From Hyphomonas sp. BRH_c22 (lineage in GTDB: Bacteria; Pseudomonadota; Alphaproteobacteria; Caulobacterales; Hyphomonadaceae), in assembly GCF_000961795.1 (NCBI RefSeq), contig NZ_LADU01000114.1, positions 1 to 64,000 on the forward strand: a DNA stretch of 64,000 nucleotides, in the 5' to 3' direction. Each line of letters begins with the position of its first letter. Position 1 is the first letter of the stretch. The translations under genes and the position numbers were made by a program. Positions 27,692-36,887 of this stretch are shown one piece after another. The notes beneath the pieces were generated by a model, which worked only from the letters and a program-made list of their open reading frames with translations, was not told where the DNA came from and made no database searches.

Positions 27692-28419
27692 CCTCGCTTC
27701 AGCAGCCGCGCCACCAGCTGCGCCCTTTGCGCAGGCACGGCGCGGTTCATGCCGTTGAACACGCGCGTTTCGATGAAATGCCCCGTCAGGGCAAGGCCGT
27801 CGGCAATGTCGGTCACGCCCACCGGCGCCTCGGACGACACAAGAAAGCCCGGCAGGCGCAGAAGCCGGCTGACATAGTCTTCGGCCTCCGATCCGCGCAC
27901 GGCACGCCCTGTCTTGGGTGACACATGGGTCAGCCCGTCATTCGCGCCGCTCAGGGCACAGGCCTCGAGATCAAGCCCGAAGCCGAGCGACGACAAAAGC
28001 CCGAGTTCCCAGCGGACATATAAAGCAGGCCAGACGTCCTGCGCCTCGATCTGGTCGAGCAGTAACGTCGTCGCCTCATAGAGCGCCGAACCCGCCGCAT
28101 CGCCCTCGTCCAGCGCGCCGCGCAGCAATGTGGTCACCGCCGAAATCGCCGCCAAGGCCCCGGCATCATCCAGCACGCGCGCGGCCCTCTCGCGGCTCGC
28201 CTCGGCCACATCGAACCGGCCGAGCTGTTCCTCGAGCCGCCCGGTCCATGACAGGGACAGCGTATTTCCCGCCTCATACTGGCCGCGCCGCGCGCGCGAT
28301 GCGCCGCCATAGACCAGGCCGGACCGCCGCCCCCGCGTCTTGGTCAGCACATCAAGGATCAGCCCGCCCTCACCAAACCGGCGTCCGCCAAGGATCAGTC
28401 CGTCATCGGTCCAGTTCAT
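27688..28419 (-). CDS. recO: DNA repair protein RecO
   Basis: The 243-residue protein begins MNWTDDGLILGGRRFGEGGLILDVLTKTRGR, the OB-fold opening of RecO. GLVYGGASRARRGQYEAGNTLSLSW follows, and then the helical C-terminal domain with YVRWELGLLSSLGFGLDLEACALSG. It loads RecA on SSB-coated single-stranded DNA in the RecFOR pathway. It is the last gene of the rpoZ-to-recO cluster but is separated from era by a long inverted repeat. Confidence 0.93.
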   Translation of the reverse strand: MNWTDDGLILGGRRFGEGGLILDVLTKTRGRRSGLVYGGASRARRGQYEAGNTLSLSWTGRLEEQLGRFDVAEASRERAARVLDDAGALAAISAVTTLLRGALDEGDAAGSALYEATTLLLDQIEAQDVWPALYVRWELGLLSSLGFGLDLEACALSGANDGLTHVSPKTGRAVRGSEAEDYVSRLLRLPGFLVSSEAPVGVTDIADGLALTGHFIETRVFNGMNRAVPAQRAQLVARLLKRG

Positions 28420-28422
28420 GCT

Positions 28423-28595
28423 GAAGCCCTCTCTCCCTCTGGGAGTGGGGGTTGATGGTGAGGGGTCACAGGCTTGCCCATTGGTATCTGGTTGCGGAGG
28501 CGAGTGGCATCATTCAGGTAATCCATCAAATCATGCTCCCGGGGACAACGCGGCGTCCCCTCACCCCAACCCCTCTCCCCAGAGGGAGGGGCTTC
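28423..28595. repeat. MITE-like element with about 40-bp inverted ends between era and recO
   Basis: The left end (28423-28465) starts GAAGCCCTCTCTCCCTCTGG and ends GGTGAGGGG. The right end (28557-28595) is its imperfect inverse, CCCCTCACC... to ...GGGGCTTC. The interior of about 90 bases shows no reading frame or other signal. The right end touches the era stop codon and the left end lies four bases before the recO start codon on the minus strand. Confidence 0.75.
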
Positions 28596-29542
28596 TAGAC
28601 ATCAAACTCCAGGCCGATGCCGGAATAACTGTCCCGCCGCTCCTGCCATTTTTCGTCCACTTTCACGAACAGGAATAGGTGCACGGGCCGGTCCAGCATC
28701 TCCGTCAGTTCCTTGCGCGCCATCCGCCCGATTTCCTTGATCGAGGCGCCATTCTTGCCCAGCACCATGGCCTTGTGGCCCTCCCGTCCGACCACGATCA
28801 CCTGCTGCACACGGACAGATCCGTCCTTCCTCTCTTCCCAGCTCTCGGTCTCGACCATCAGCTGGTAGGGCAGTTCCTGGTGCATGCGCAGCAGCAGCTT
28901 CTCGCGCGTCACCTCCGCCGCCAGCAGGCGCATCGGCAGGTCGGCCGTCTGGTCCGGCGGATAGAGCGCCGTACCCGCAGGCATCCGCTCCGCGAGCGCA
29001 GCGGCCAGCCGGTCGACACCGTCACCGTTCTCGGCCGAGATCATGAAGATCTCGTCATAGACGCCGGTGTCGCTCAGCTCCGCCATGACAGGCAGTACCT
29101 GGTCATGCGGGAACAGGTCGATCTTGTTGAGGGCGAGGAAAGCGCGCTTTTCGGTCAGTTTCAGCTGGTCGATCACGCGGCGGTCATCGGCAATCGACAT
29201 TTTCTGTGCGCCAGTGGCGTTGCCTGCCCGGTCAGCCACCCAGGCCGAACTGTCGATCAGGTGCACGATGGCATCGGCGTCCGCCGCGCCGCTCCAGGCC
29301 GCCTTGACCATGGCCCGGTCGAGCCGGCGCTTGGCCACGAAGATGCCGGGCGTATCGACCAGTACGATCTGCGCGTCGCCCACCTGCGCCACGCCGCGCA
29401 CGGGAAAGCGCGTCGTCTGCACCTTGTGCGTGACGATCGCTACCTTGGCCCCGACAAGGCGGTTGGTCAGCGTGGACTTGCCCGCATTCGGCGCGCCGAT
29501 AATGGCGGCAAAGCCAGCGCGGTTGATTTCGGTTTCAGTCAT
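28595..29542 (-). CDS. era: GTPase Era
   Basis: The 315-residue protein has the GTPase motifs GAPNAGKST (G1), VDTPG (G3) and NKID (G4). The KH domain near the C-terminus reads QVIVVGREGHKAMVLGKNGASIKEIGRMARKEL. Era assists 30S ribosome assembly by binding 16S rRNA. Its start overlaps the end of rnc (ATGA), the usual rnc-era coupling. Its stop codon TAG directly abuts the inverted repeat. Confidence 0.97.
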   Translation of the reverse strand: MTETEINRAGFAAIIGAPNAGKSTLTNRLVGAKVAIVTHKVQTTRFPVRGVAQVGDAQIVLVDTPGIFVAKRRLDRAMVKAAWSGAADADAIVHLIDSSAWVADRAGNATGAQKMSIADDRRVIDQLKLTEKRAFLALNKIDLFPHDQVLPVMAELSDTGVYDEIFMISAENGDGVDRLAAALAERMPAGTALYPPDQTADLPMRLLAAEVTREKLLLRMHQELPYQLMVETESWEERKDGSVRVQQVIVVGREGHKAMVLGKNGASIKEIGRMARKELTEMLDRPVHLFLFVKVDEKWQERRDSYSGIGLEFDV

Positions 29543-30294
29543 GGTGTTCCAGTCAGGCTGTCCAGCAGCAGGGCGGCTGCATTTCGCTCGGCGTCGCGTT
29601 TCGAAGAACCCTTCGCCTTGGCCGCCCCATGGGGCGGTACTTGCACTTCTATCTCGTAAACCGGCTCATGGTCAGGGCCGGACCGCTCAATCACATTGTA
29701 TTTCGGCAGCGGCAGGCCCTGGCCCTGGGCCCATTCCTGCAGCAGAGTCTTCGGGTCACGGGTTTCGGCAGGCGCCGACGAGAACTGGTGCGTCCAGCCC
29801 GCTTCGACGAACTTGCGCGCTGCCGACAGGCCGCCATCCTGATAGATCGCACCGATCAGCGCTTCGCAGGCATCGCCCAGCGTGGACTCGCGATCGCGGC
29901 CTCCAGACGCCACTTCGCCGTCAGACAGTATGATGTGTTCCTGAAGGCCGAAATGCCGGAAGGCCTCCGCGCAGGCGCCCTTCTTCACGAACCGGTTGAG
30001 GCGCGGGGCCAGCTCGCCTTCACTCTCGGTCTTGCGCCGCTCGATCAGGCGCTCGGCAATCAGGAGGTTCAGCACGCGGTCGCCGAGGAATTCGAGCCTC
30101 TGGTTCGACAGGCGAACGGAATCGGCTGCCGCCACCGCGCTCGGATGGGTGAACGCCTGCACGAGCAGGCTCCTGTCCTTGAAATGATGGCCAATGCGCT
30201 CCTGGATCGCCTTGACCTGCGCATCGGCAAGGCCCGGCACGTTGGCCTTGGCTGCGGCGCGCAGGCGCGTACGCTTCGGACGGGCAGGCTTCAT
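29539..30294 (-). CDS. rnc: Ribonuclease III
   Basis: The 251-residue protein has the RNase III signature [18 protein letters not shown], and the second acidic site in [19 protein letters not shown] double-stranded RNA-binding domain closes it: [27 protein letters not shown] to [20 protein letters not shown]. It processes rRNA and structured mRNA. The N-terminus is extended and basic. The start at 30292-30294 overlaps the acpS stop by four bases. The lepB gene normally lying before rnc is absent. Confidence 0.96.
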   Translation of the reverse strand: MKPARPKRTRLRAAAKANVPGLADAQVKAIQERIGHHFKDRSLLVQAFTHPSAVAAADSVRLSNQRLEFLGDRVLNLLIAERLIERRKTESEGELAPRLNRFVKKGACAEAFRHFGLQEHIILSDGEVASGGRDRESTLGDACEALIGAIYQDGGLSAARKFVEAGWTHQFSSAPAETRDPKTLLQEWAQGQGLPLPKYNVIERSGPDHEPVYEIEVQVPPHGAAKAKGSSKRDAERNAAALLLDSLTGTP

Positions 30295-30698
30295 GGCTTC
30301 ACCGGCAGCGCTTCGATGATAACCTGCGCCTCCGCCCACGGATGATCGTCCGTGATCGTCAGATGAATAACCGCCTCATGCCCTTCGGGAATCATTTTCG
30401 CCAGTCGCTCGGCCGCGCCGCCGGTCAGCGTCAGCGTCGGCCGGCCCGAGGGCAGGTTCACAACGCCCAGGTCTTTCCAGTGCACGCCGTGGCGCGGAAC
30501 GCCCGTGCCAAGCGCCTTGGCGCAGGCCTCTTTGGCCGCAAACCGCTTGGCATAGGTCTCGGCCGTCAGGCGGCGGCGCCGCGCCAGGGCAATCTCGGTC
30601 TCGGTAAAGACGCGGTTTTCAAACCGCTCGCCAAACTTGGCCAGCGTCTTCGCGATCCGGTCAATATTGCAGAGGTCATTGCCGATGCCGATAATCAT
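30291..30698 (-). CDS. acpS: Holo-[acyl-carrier-protein] synthase
   Basis: The 135-residue protein opens [35 protein letters not shown], and carries [16 protein letters not shown], the Mg2+ and CoA site of AcpS. It transfers 4'-phosphopantetheine from CoA to acyl carrier protein. Start and stop overlap pdxJ and rnc by four bases each, so translation is coupled through pdxJ-acpS-rnc-era. Confidence 0.96.
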   Translation of the reverse strand: MIIGIGNDLCNIDRIAKTLAKFGERFENRVFTETEIALARRRRLTAETYAKRFAAKEACAKALGTGVPRHGVHWKDLGVVNLPSGRPTLTLTGGAAERLAKMIPEGHEAVIHLTITDDHPWAEAQVIIEALPVKP

Positions 30699-31438
30699 GC
30701 CCGGGCCTCATCCATCAGGCGGCGCATCTCGGCAATCGCCGCCGGCAGCCCGATAAAGATCGCCTCGCCCACAAGGAAGTGCCCAATATTGAGTTCGGTA
30801 ATCTGCGCGATCGCTGCCACCGGCTTGACCGTATCAAAGGTCAGCCCGTGCCCCGCCTGCGGCTCGATCCCGATACGGACGGCCTCTTCGGCGCAGGTAC
30901 GGATCCGGTCCAGTTCCAGCTCGGCCAGTTTCACCTCGCCCGACTGGATGAATTCGACATACCGCCCCGTATGGAACTCGCAAATCTGCACGCCCAGCGC
31001 CTGCGCCGCATGCAGCTGCACCATGTCGGGCTCGATAAAAAAGGACACGCGGCTGCCATTCTTGTTCAGCTGACGAACGAAATGCGCCAGATGGTTGTGC
31101 GCCCGCGCCGCATCAAGCCCGCCCTCGGTTGTCAGTTCGGCGCGCTCTTCCGGCACGAACATCGCCGTTTCCGGCTTGAACTTCAGTGCAATGTCGAGCA
31201 TTTCCTCGGTCGCCGCCATTTCCATGTTGATCGGCAGCTGCGTCGCTGTGCGTATTTCCACAAGGTCGCCATCGCGGATATGCCGGCGGTCCTCGCGCAG
31301 GTGCAGCGTAATGCCATCAGCGCCCGCCTCCGTCGCCATCAGCGCCGCGCGCATGGGATCAGGGTGCGTCCCGCCGCGCGCATTGCGGATCGTTGCCACA
31401 TGATCGATGTTGACGCCGAGGCGTATTCGCCCTGCCAT
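30695..31438 (-). CDS. pdxJ: Pyridoxine 5'-phosphate synthase
   Basis: The 247-residue protein begins [42 protein letters not shown], the catalytic EMAATEEM segment and [20 protein letters not shown] are PdxJ hallmarks. It condenses 1-deoxyxylulose 5-phosphate with 3-amino-2-oxopropyl phosphate to pyridoxine 5'-phosphate. Its start shares one base with the pyrE stop. Confidence 0.97.
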   Translation of the reverse strand: MAGRIRLGVNIDHVATIRNARGGTHPDPMRAALMATEAGADGITLHLREDRRHIRDGDLVEIRTATQLPINMEMAATEEMLDIALKFKPETAMFVPEERAELTTEGGLDAARAHNHLAHFVRQLNKNGSRVSFFIEPDMVQLHAAQALGVQICEFHTGRYVEFIQSGEVKLAELELDRIRTCAEEAVRIGIEPQAGHGLTFDTVKPVAAIAQITELNIGHFLVGEAIFIGLPAAIAEMRRLMDEARA

Positions 31439-32019
31439 CAGGCAAGGCCCCGCGAGCCCGGCTTTACGGCCTCCATCGCGGCCAGCTCAGGCGGCAGGTC
31501 ATTGGCGTCATAGTCAGGAAAATCCACCGCCGCGAGCGAGACCAGTTCGCACCCGACATCGGCCTTGCCGTTCGACCGGTCGATAATGCACGCCCCGCCG
31601 ACCACCTCGCCGGGCAGCCTGTCCAGCGCCTCCACGGTTTCCCGGAAGGACAGGCCCGTCGTCACGATATCTTCCGCGATCAGCACCTTCTCGCCTTCGG
31701 CAATCGCGAAACCGCGCCGGAATTGCAGCTTGCCATCCACGCGCTCGGCAAAGATCGCCCGCGCCTTCAGGTGCCGCGCCAGTTCATAGCCCGGAATGAT
31801 CCCGCCCACGGCCGGCCCGGCCACCACGTCGATCCTGCCGAACCGCGCCGTCAGCTTTTCTGCCAGCGCCTTGCACAGCCGCTCCGACAGTTCGGGTTGC
31901 GAGAAGACCAGCGCCTTTTGCAGGAAGACCGGGCTGCGGCGCCCGGACGACAGGATGAAATGGCCCTCCAGCAAGGCTCCGGCCTCACGGAACACCGCGA
32001 GCACGTCTTCATTCGTCAT
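31438..32019 (-). CDS. pyrE: Orotate phosphoribosyltransferase
   Basis: The 193-residue protein contains [21 protein letters not shown] and [21 protein letters not shown]. The PRPP motif is [15 protein letters not shown]. It makes orotidine 5'-phosphate from orotate and PRPP in pyrimidine synthesis; pyrC for the preceding ring closure is at 41400-42740. The start overlaps the rsh end by 11 bases, and it sits in the rsh-pdxJ group as in many alphaproteobacteria. Confidence 0.95.
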   Translation of the reverse strand: MTNEDVLAVFREAGALLEGHFILSSGRRSPVFLQKALVFSQPELSERLCKALAEKLTARFGRIDVVAGPAVGGIIPGYELARHLKARAIFAERVDGKLQFRRGFAIAEGEKVLIAEDIVTTGLSFRETVEALDRLPGEVVGGACIIDRSNGKADVGCELVSLAAVDFPDYDANDLPPELAAMEAVKPGSRGLA

Positions 32020-34273
32020 CTTCGACCTCCTGATCGCGCACCGCCCGGTCCACCACGGCCAGGGATCGGAGCGCCGCGAGTATCTGCGACAGGCGCTTCA
32101 GGTCTTCAACCTCGATTTCCATCACCAGTTCGGTGAAATCGGCATGGCGCTCTTGCGTCGCGATGCGCGTGATATTGCCATTCGCCTGCGCCACGGCGGC
32201 GCACAGCTTGGCCAGGACGCCTTTTTCGTTCGACGCATTGACGCGGATCCGCCCCACGGCCACTGCGCCGGTCTTGGCGAGTTCCGTCCATTTCAGATCG
32301 ACCCATAGCTCGGGATGGTCGTCATATTCGGCCAGTTTCGGGCAGCTCGCGACATGCACGACAAGGCCCTTGTCGGGCTCCTGCACGCCCATGATCCGGT
32401 CCCCCGGCAACGGGCAGCAGCACTGGCCCAGATGCAGCGTCACGCCGGGCATCAGGTCTTCCCCCGACACCAGCAGCCGCGCATGCTCATTGTCCAGTCG
32501 CAGCTTGTTCTCGTCGTCAAAGCGTTCGACGCGATAGCCGGGGAAGGCCGCTTCCATGATGTCCGCTGACGAGATCCGGCCACGCCCGACCGCCTCGGCC
32601 ATTTCCTCGCGGGTCTGGAACCCGGCAAGCTGCGCCGTATGGGTCATCTTCACGTCGATCGGATCTATCCCCGCGCGCCGCAGCGCCATGTTGATCAAGC
32701 CTTCGCCAAGGCGCCGGAACTGCATCTGGTCACGCTCGCGCACAAGGCGGCGGATGGCAGAGCGCGCCCGCCCGGTGATCGTCATGGCTTCCCAGCCGAC
32801 AACCGGCGCCGCCACCTTGCCGCGCAGGATATCCACCACGTCACCATTCTTCAGTGGGCGGCGCAGTGACTTCACCTCGCCATTTATCCGTGCACCAATC
32901 GCCGTATCCCCCACCGCCGAGTGAACGGCATAGGCAAAGTCCAGCGGCATGGCGCCTGCCGGCAGGATGATCAGCTTGCCCTTCGGGCTGAACGCGAACA
33001 CATGCTCGCGGTACATTTCCAGCTTGGCATGTTCGAGAAACTCGCTTGCGTCGGCCCCGTCCTGGATCAGCTCGGCAAATGCTTCCAGGTTGGCGGCCGG
33101 GTCAAGGCCCGCCGCACGGGCGGACTCTGCATCAAAGCCATAGGACTTGTTCTTGTAGCCCCAGTGGGCCGCAACGCCGAACTCGGCAGTCTTGTCCATC
33201 GCTTCGGTGCGGATCTGCAGCTCCACGCGGCGATTGCCCGAGGCGCGCACCGTCGTGTGCAGCGAAGCATAGCCATTCGGCTTGGGCACCGAGATATAGT
33301 CGCGGAACCGGTCCGGAATGCAGGCCCACAGCGTGTGAACCTCGCCCAGCACGCGGTAGCAATCGTCGACATCCTTCACCACGATACGGAACGCAAACAG
33401 GTCAGCCACGTCGCGGAACGAAATCGACTTGCGCTCCAGCTTGCGCCACAGCGAATAGGGCTGCTTCCGGCGTCCCTTGATCTTGGCCTGGATGCCCGAA
33501 ATGTCCATGAGTTGTTGCAGATCGCTCTCGATACGCCCGAGATCGTCGGCATTCTCGCGTTCCAGTTCTTCCTGGCGGTAGAGGATCGCACGCCGCGCTT
33601 CGGGATTGAGTTCCTCGAAGGCAAGGTCTTCCATTTCGGCGGCAAGCGAGTAGAGGCCCACACGACGCGCCAGCGGGGCATAAATGTCCATCGTTTCGCG
33701 CGCTGTGCGGTCGCGGCTCTCGGCCTTCTTGCGATGCTTGAGGGTGCGCATGTTGTGCAAACGGTCCGCCAGCTTCACCAGCAGCACGCGCAGGTCGCTC
33801 GTCGTGGCCAGGATGAATTTCTGGAAGTTCTCGGCCTGCGCCGATTCCTTGGACGAATATTCCAGCGCGTCCAGCTTGGTGACACCGTCGACCAGTTCGG
33901 CCACATCCGCGCCAAAGCGCACTTCGATGTCGCCAATGTCGATGCCGGTGTCTTCCACCACATCGTGCAGTAGGCCGGCCACGATGGTCACCTCGTCGAG
34001 GCGCACGTCGGCGAGCAGGCTGGCCACTTCCACGGGGTGGGAATAATAGGCATCGCCGGAATCGCGCGTCTGCGAGCCGTGATGCAGCTTGGCGAAATCA
34101 TAGGCCGCGCCCAGCAGTTCGGATTTGACGCGGGGGTGATAGGCCCGCACTTTCGCGATCAGCTCTTCGCGTAACAGCACGTGGCGGTGCTCAGCCTGAT
34201 TTTCAGTCGAAACTTCCGTGCCAGCCACCTCGCCAGCCCCTTTGTCCTTCGCGGAAAGGGCGCTGCCGTCCAT
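32009..34273 (-). CDS. rsh: Bifunctional (p)ppGpp synthetase/hydrolase, RelA/SpoT family
   Basis: The 754-residue protein has, in order: the HD hydrolase domain with [11 protein letters not shown] near residue 105, the synthetase domain with [15 protein letters not shown] and [11 protein letters not shown], a TGS domain ([30 protein letters not shown]), a helical/zinc-finger part ([17 protein letters not shown]) and a C-terminal ACT domain. Both catalytic domains look intact, so it is probably the single long RSH that sets (p)ppGpp levels. It follows rpoZ by eight bases. Confidence 0.96.
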   Translation of the reverse strand: MDGSALSAKDKGAGEVAGTEVSTENQAEHRHVLLREELIAKVRAYHPRVKSELLGAAYDFAKLHHGSQTRDSGDAYYSHPVEVASLLADVRLDEVTIVAGLLHDVVEDTGIDIGDIEVRFGADVAELVDGVTKLDALEYSSKESAQAENFQKFILATTSDLRVLLVKLADRLHNMRTLKHRKKAESRDRTARETMDIYAPLARRVGLYSLAAEMEDLAFEELNPEARRAILYRQEELERENADDLGRIESDLQQLMDISGIQAKIKGRRKQPYSLWRKLERKSISFRDVADLFAFRIVVKDVDDCYRVLGEVHTLWACIPDRFRDYISVPKPNGYASLHTTVRASGNRRVELQIRTEAMDKTAEFGVAAHWGYKNKSYGFDAESARAAGLDPAANLEAFAELIQDGADASEFLEHAKLEMYREHVFAFSPKGKLIILPAGAMPLDFAYAVHSAVGDTAIGARINGEVKSLRRPLKNGDVVDILRGKVAAPVVGWEAMTITGRARSAIRRLVRERDQMQFRRLGEGLINMALRRAGIDPIDVKMTHTAQLAGFQTREEMAEAVGRGRISSADIMEAAFPGYRVERFDDENKLRLDNEHARLLVSGEDLMPGVTLHLGQCCCPLPGDRIMGVQEPDKGLVVHVASCPKLAEYDDHPELWVDLKWTELAKTGAVAVGRIRVNASNEKGVLAKLCAAVAQANGNITRIATQERHADFTELVMEIEVEDLKRLSQILAALRSLAVVDRAVRDQEVEDDE

Positions 34274-34281
34274 GGAGCCTC

Positions 34282-34632
34282 CTAGAGCCGGTCGTCGCGT
34301 CCGGACTCGATTTCAGCCTGATAGGCGCGCATTACGTCGTCTTCGGTGGCTGCCGGGCCAGACATCAGGGCGATGCGATCGGCTTCGCGTTCGCTTTCCT
34401 CGCTCGGACGCACTTCCTGCAGGTTGGAGATCATCGCTTCCTTGACCAGCTTCAGGTCAACCGACTCTTCCGCAATCTCGCGCAGCGACACGACCGGATC
34501 CTTGTCATTGTCCCGATCCACCGTGAGGGGCGAGCCTTCGCGGATCATGCGTGCGCGGTGCGCGGCGAGCAGGACAAGCTCGAAACGGTTTGGCACTTTC
34601 TGGATGCAGTCTTCGACGGTCACTCGGGCCAT
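34282..34632 (-). CDS. rpoZ: DNA-directed RNA polymerase subunit omega
   Basis: The 116-residue protein starts [30 protein letters not shown], the omega signature, with the [16 protein letters not shown] segment after it. Omega helps assemble the beta' subunit and forms part of a ppGpp site, which makes the coupling to rsh meaningful. It is the first gene of the minus-strand cluster. The 151-base gap upstream to the divergent NYN gene should hold both promoters. Confidence 0.95.
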   Translation of the reverse strand: MARVTVEDCIQKVPNRFELVLLAAHRARMIREGSPLTVDRDNDKDPVVSLREIAEESVDLKLVKEAMISNLQEVRPSEESEREADRIALMSGPAATEDDVMRAYQAEIESGRDDRL

Positions 34633-34783
34633 GGGCAGTCAATCTCCTTGAAGCCGACCCTTATATGCAGTGCAGCAAGCTGGCGCAACCCGGCTATTGC
34701 GCCTGAAACGCAGCCTGAGTATGCCAGTCATATAAGAAATTTCGGCGTTTTATTAGCCGCAAGCCTAAATCATCGGAGGAATA

Positions 34784-35359
34784 ATGCCAATGGCCTTTTA
34801 CAAGGACGAGCGCATTGCACTGTTTATTGACGGGGCGAACCTGTATTCAGCCGCCCGCGCCGTGGGCCTGGAGATCGATTTCCGCAAGCTTTTGAAGGAA
34901 TTCCAGGGCAAGGGCCGCCTGCTCAGGGCCAATTACTACACCGCCCTGGTCGAAACCGACGAATACAGCCCGATCCGGCCCCTCGTCGACTGGCTGGCCT
35001 ATAATGGCTACACAGTCATCAAGAAGCCCGCGCGGGAGTTCACCGACCGCGAAGGCCGCAAACGCGTTCGCGGCAGCATGGATGTCGAACTGGCCGTCGA
35101 CATGCTCGAAACCGCCCGCAATATCGATCACATCGTCCTGTTCAGCGGAAACGGTGATTTCCGCCGCGCTGTCGAGGCGGTGAAGGCGCGCGGCGTGCGT
35201 GTGTCTGTCGTTTCCACAGTTGCCTCCAATCCGCCGATGATCTCGGACGACCTGCGCCGCGAAGCCGACAATTTCATCGACCTGGAAGACCTCGGCGAAC
35301 TCGTCGCCCGCCCCCGGCAGGGATTTTCCGGCGATGAACAGGGCGACGACGAGGACTGA
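34784..35359 (+). CDS. NYN-domain (LabA/DUF88) protein
   Basis: The 191-residue protein carries the PIN-like NYN fold with acidic residues at each strand end: IALFIDGANLYSAARAVG, GSMDVELAVDMLETA and IVLFSGNGDFRRAVEAVKARGVRV. These match a metal-dependent nuclease site. The family (LabA/MARF1-type) is thought to cleave RNA. A strong ribosome-binding site (GGAGGA) precedes the ATG at 34784. It is divergent from rpoZ. Confidence 0.9.
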   Translation: MPMAFYKDERIALFIDGANLYSAARAVGLEIDFRKLLKEFQGKGRLLRANYYTALVETDEYSPIRPLVDWLAYNGYTVIKKPAREFTDREGRKRVRGSMDVELAVDMLETARNIDHIVLFSGNGDFRRAVEAVKARGVRVSVVSTVASNPPMISDDLRREADNFIDLEDLGELVARPRQGFSGDEQGDDED

Positions 35360-35373
35360 TCCCCACGCCCGAA

Positions 35374-35427
35374 GGCTCATCCGGAGCGAAGCCTGTCCCT
35401 GCGCAGGCAGGGATCGAAGGACGAGCC
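35374..35427. repeat. REP-like repeat, copy 3 (variant core)
   Basis: GGCTCATCCGGAGCGAAG (35374-35391) is followed by a CCCTG/CAGGG hairpin and ATCGAAGGACGAGCC (up to 35427). It matches copies 1 and 2 except that the core reads CCGG instead of CCTG. The rest of the 357-base gap (35360-35716) holds GC-rich stems and no convincing gene; a frame at 35546-35809 lacks protein-like features. Confidence 0.7.
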
Positions 35428-35716
35428 GGGCGAATCCCGCCCTCCCCGCGTCCGTCTCCACCACGATAGCCCAAGGCGCACAGCAGATCCCGCCCCGCTT
35501 GTCCCACAGGCCCCCGGCCGGGCGTATAATGGCCGGGCCGCGCGGGTGCCCGCCTGCGCGGTCACCTGTAACTGGCGCGGGATGAAGGGCAGAAGGTGCG
35601 CACCTTCCAACCTTTCAGACCAACAGACTGAAAACGCGTGCCCGGAGCTTTCCTCCCGCGCACTTTTTCCCGAGGAAACCGGATGGCTCCCGCCAGTCCG
35701 GCTTTTCCTGCTGCGC

Positions 35717-36424
35717 CTAACCCGCCTTGATGCCGAGTGCAAGCCTGTCGGCCTCACCCATGAGGCGCGCCCGGACCTGTTCAGAATCTGCGCCGAAATA
35801 GGCATCTGAAACCATGTTCAGGCCATTGAGAAAATCGGTCGCGACGCGAGTCATGTCTGCCGGACTGGCAGTATCGCCAGGGTCACGTGATGCCAGCGCC
35901 GTCAGCCCAGCCAGCACGATCCGCTCATGAACGGCCGGTGGCCAGGCATCCTTGTTCGCGATCAGGTACTGGCTGCAGAAGTCTGCAAACGCCGTCTGGC
36001 TGAACAGCCACTTCTCGTTCACCTCCCAGAAATAGTCCGCCGTATGGACCAGTTCCGGATCGGCGCCGCGCGGCACCACGGCCGCGGCAACCCGCTCCAG
36101 CCATTTTGCCCGCGATGCCGACGGAATGGACGCCGTGATGATGTGCGCGACGGCATAGACCGGCACATCGTCCAGCTGCTCGGGCGTATGGTCGGCGAGA
36201 TACTGATCGAAGGCGGGCTGCGAATGGGCTTTCGTCACGATATGCGACATCACTGTCTGCATACCGGCCGCATCAGGGCCCGGCTGCGAAGGTGACGCGG
36301 ACGCCGGCGCATTGGCAGCGCCCTGTCCGGTTCCCCGTTTCCTGACGGAATTATAGATGATCACAACTGCAACAAGTACCGCGGCAGCGATTGCGGCGAC
36401 CACGCCAAAGCCAGGATTTTCCAT
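35717..36424 (-). CDS. Membrane-anchored protein of unknown function
   Basis: The 235-residue protein has a short N-terminus, one hydrophobic helix (residues 6-24, FGVVAAIAAAVLVAVVIIY) and a linker rich in Ala, Pro and Ser. The rest is a helical soluble domain with LADHTPEQLDDVPVYAVAHIITASI and TADYFWEVNEKWLFSQTAFADFCSQYLIANKD. No family is recognised. The single anchor with a large helical domain suggests an inner-membrane protein facing the cytoplasm or periplasm. Confidence 0.72.
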   Translation of the reverse strand: MENPGFGVVAAIAAAVLVAVVIIYNSVRKRGTGQGAANAPASASPSQPGPDAAGMQTVMSHIVTKAHSQPAFDQYLADHTPEQLDDVPVYAVAHIITASIPSASRAKWLERVAAAVVPRGADPELVHTADYFWEVNEKWLFSQTAFADFCSQYLIANKDAWPPAVHERIVLAGLTALASRDPGDTASPADMTRVATDFLNGLNMVSDAYFGADSEQVRARLMGEADRLALGIKAG

Positions 36425-36486
36425 GCCTGTTCTCCTCTTTCAACCACCTTCGGCAGCTAACGGAGGAATCTTAACATAGGAAAAAC

Positions 36487-36834
36487 CTATCGGCCCGAAC
36501 GCGGCCTGATATAAACCACGCCCGGCTTGCGCCACGCCTGCACCACGGTCAGCAGTCCCCACACCCAGTCCGCGACCAGCACAAGGAAGCCGATCCCGCT
36601 GAACGGGATAAGGAGCACGCCAATGGGCAGCAGGACGAGCTGTATGATTGCCGTGCCGAAGCGTCCCACGAAAAACGTGCCGACGCCCGGGATCAGGAAA
36701 TTCAGGATGAACGCAATGAACTTGAACGTGCCCTTGGTCGCGCCCACTGCGACACGACCTGCCACCTGGCCAACACCTGGACGCTGCGCAATCAACTGGT
36801 CTCTCTCATATTCGCTTGTTGGATAATCACTCAT
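36487..36834 (-). CDS. Small membrane protein of unknown function
   Basis: The 115-residue protein has a hydrophilic start (SDYPTSEYERDQLIAQRPGVG), then hydrophobic segments: FIAFILNFLIPGVGTFFVGRFGTAIIQLVLLPIGVLLIPF and IGFLVLVADWVWGLLTVVQAW. The pattern of closely spaced helices with glycine turns resembles TM2-type domains. No function can be given. An ATG three codons upstream (start 36843) is an equal alternative. It is separate from the gene at 35717 by 62 bases. Confidence 0.7.
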   Translation of the reverse strand: MSDYPTSEYERDQLIAQRPGVGQVAGRVAVGATKGTFKFIAFILNFLIPGVGTFFVGRFGTAIIQLVLLPIGVLLIPFSGIGFLVLVADWVWGLLTVVQAWRKPGVVYIRPRSGR

Positions 36835-36887
36835 AAAGCCCATGTGGCCCCGTTAACCCAGTCCTTCAATGCCTGCGCGAGATGAAA

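Noticed and set aside
35546-35809. 87-codon plus-strand frame in the 35360-35716 gap
   Set aside because: It overlaps the end of the membrane-anchored gene, lacks a good ribosome-binding site and has no protein-like features.
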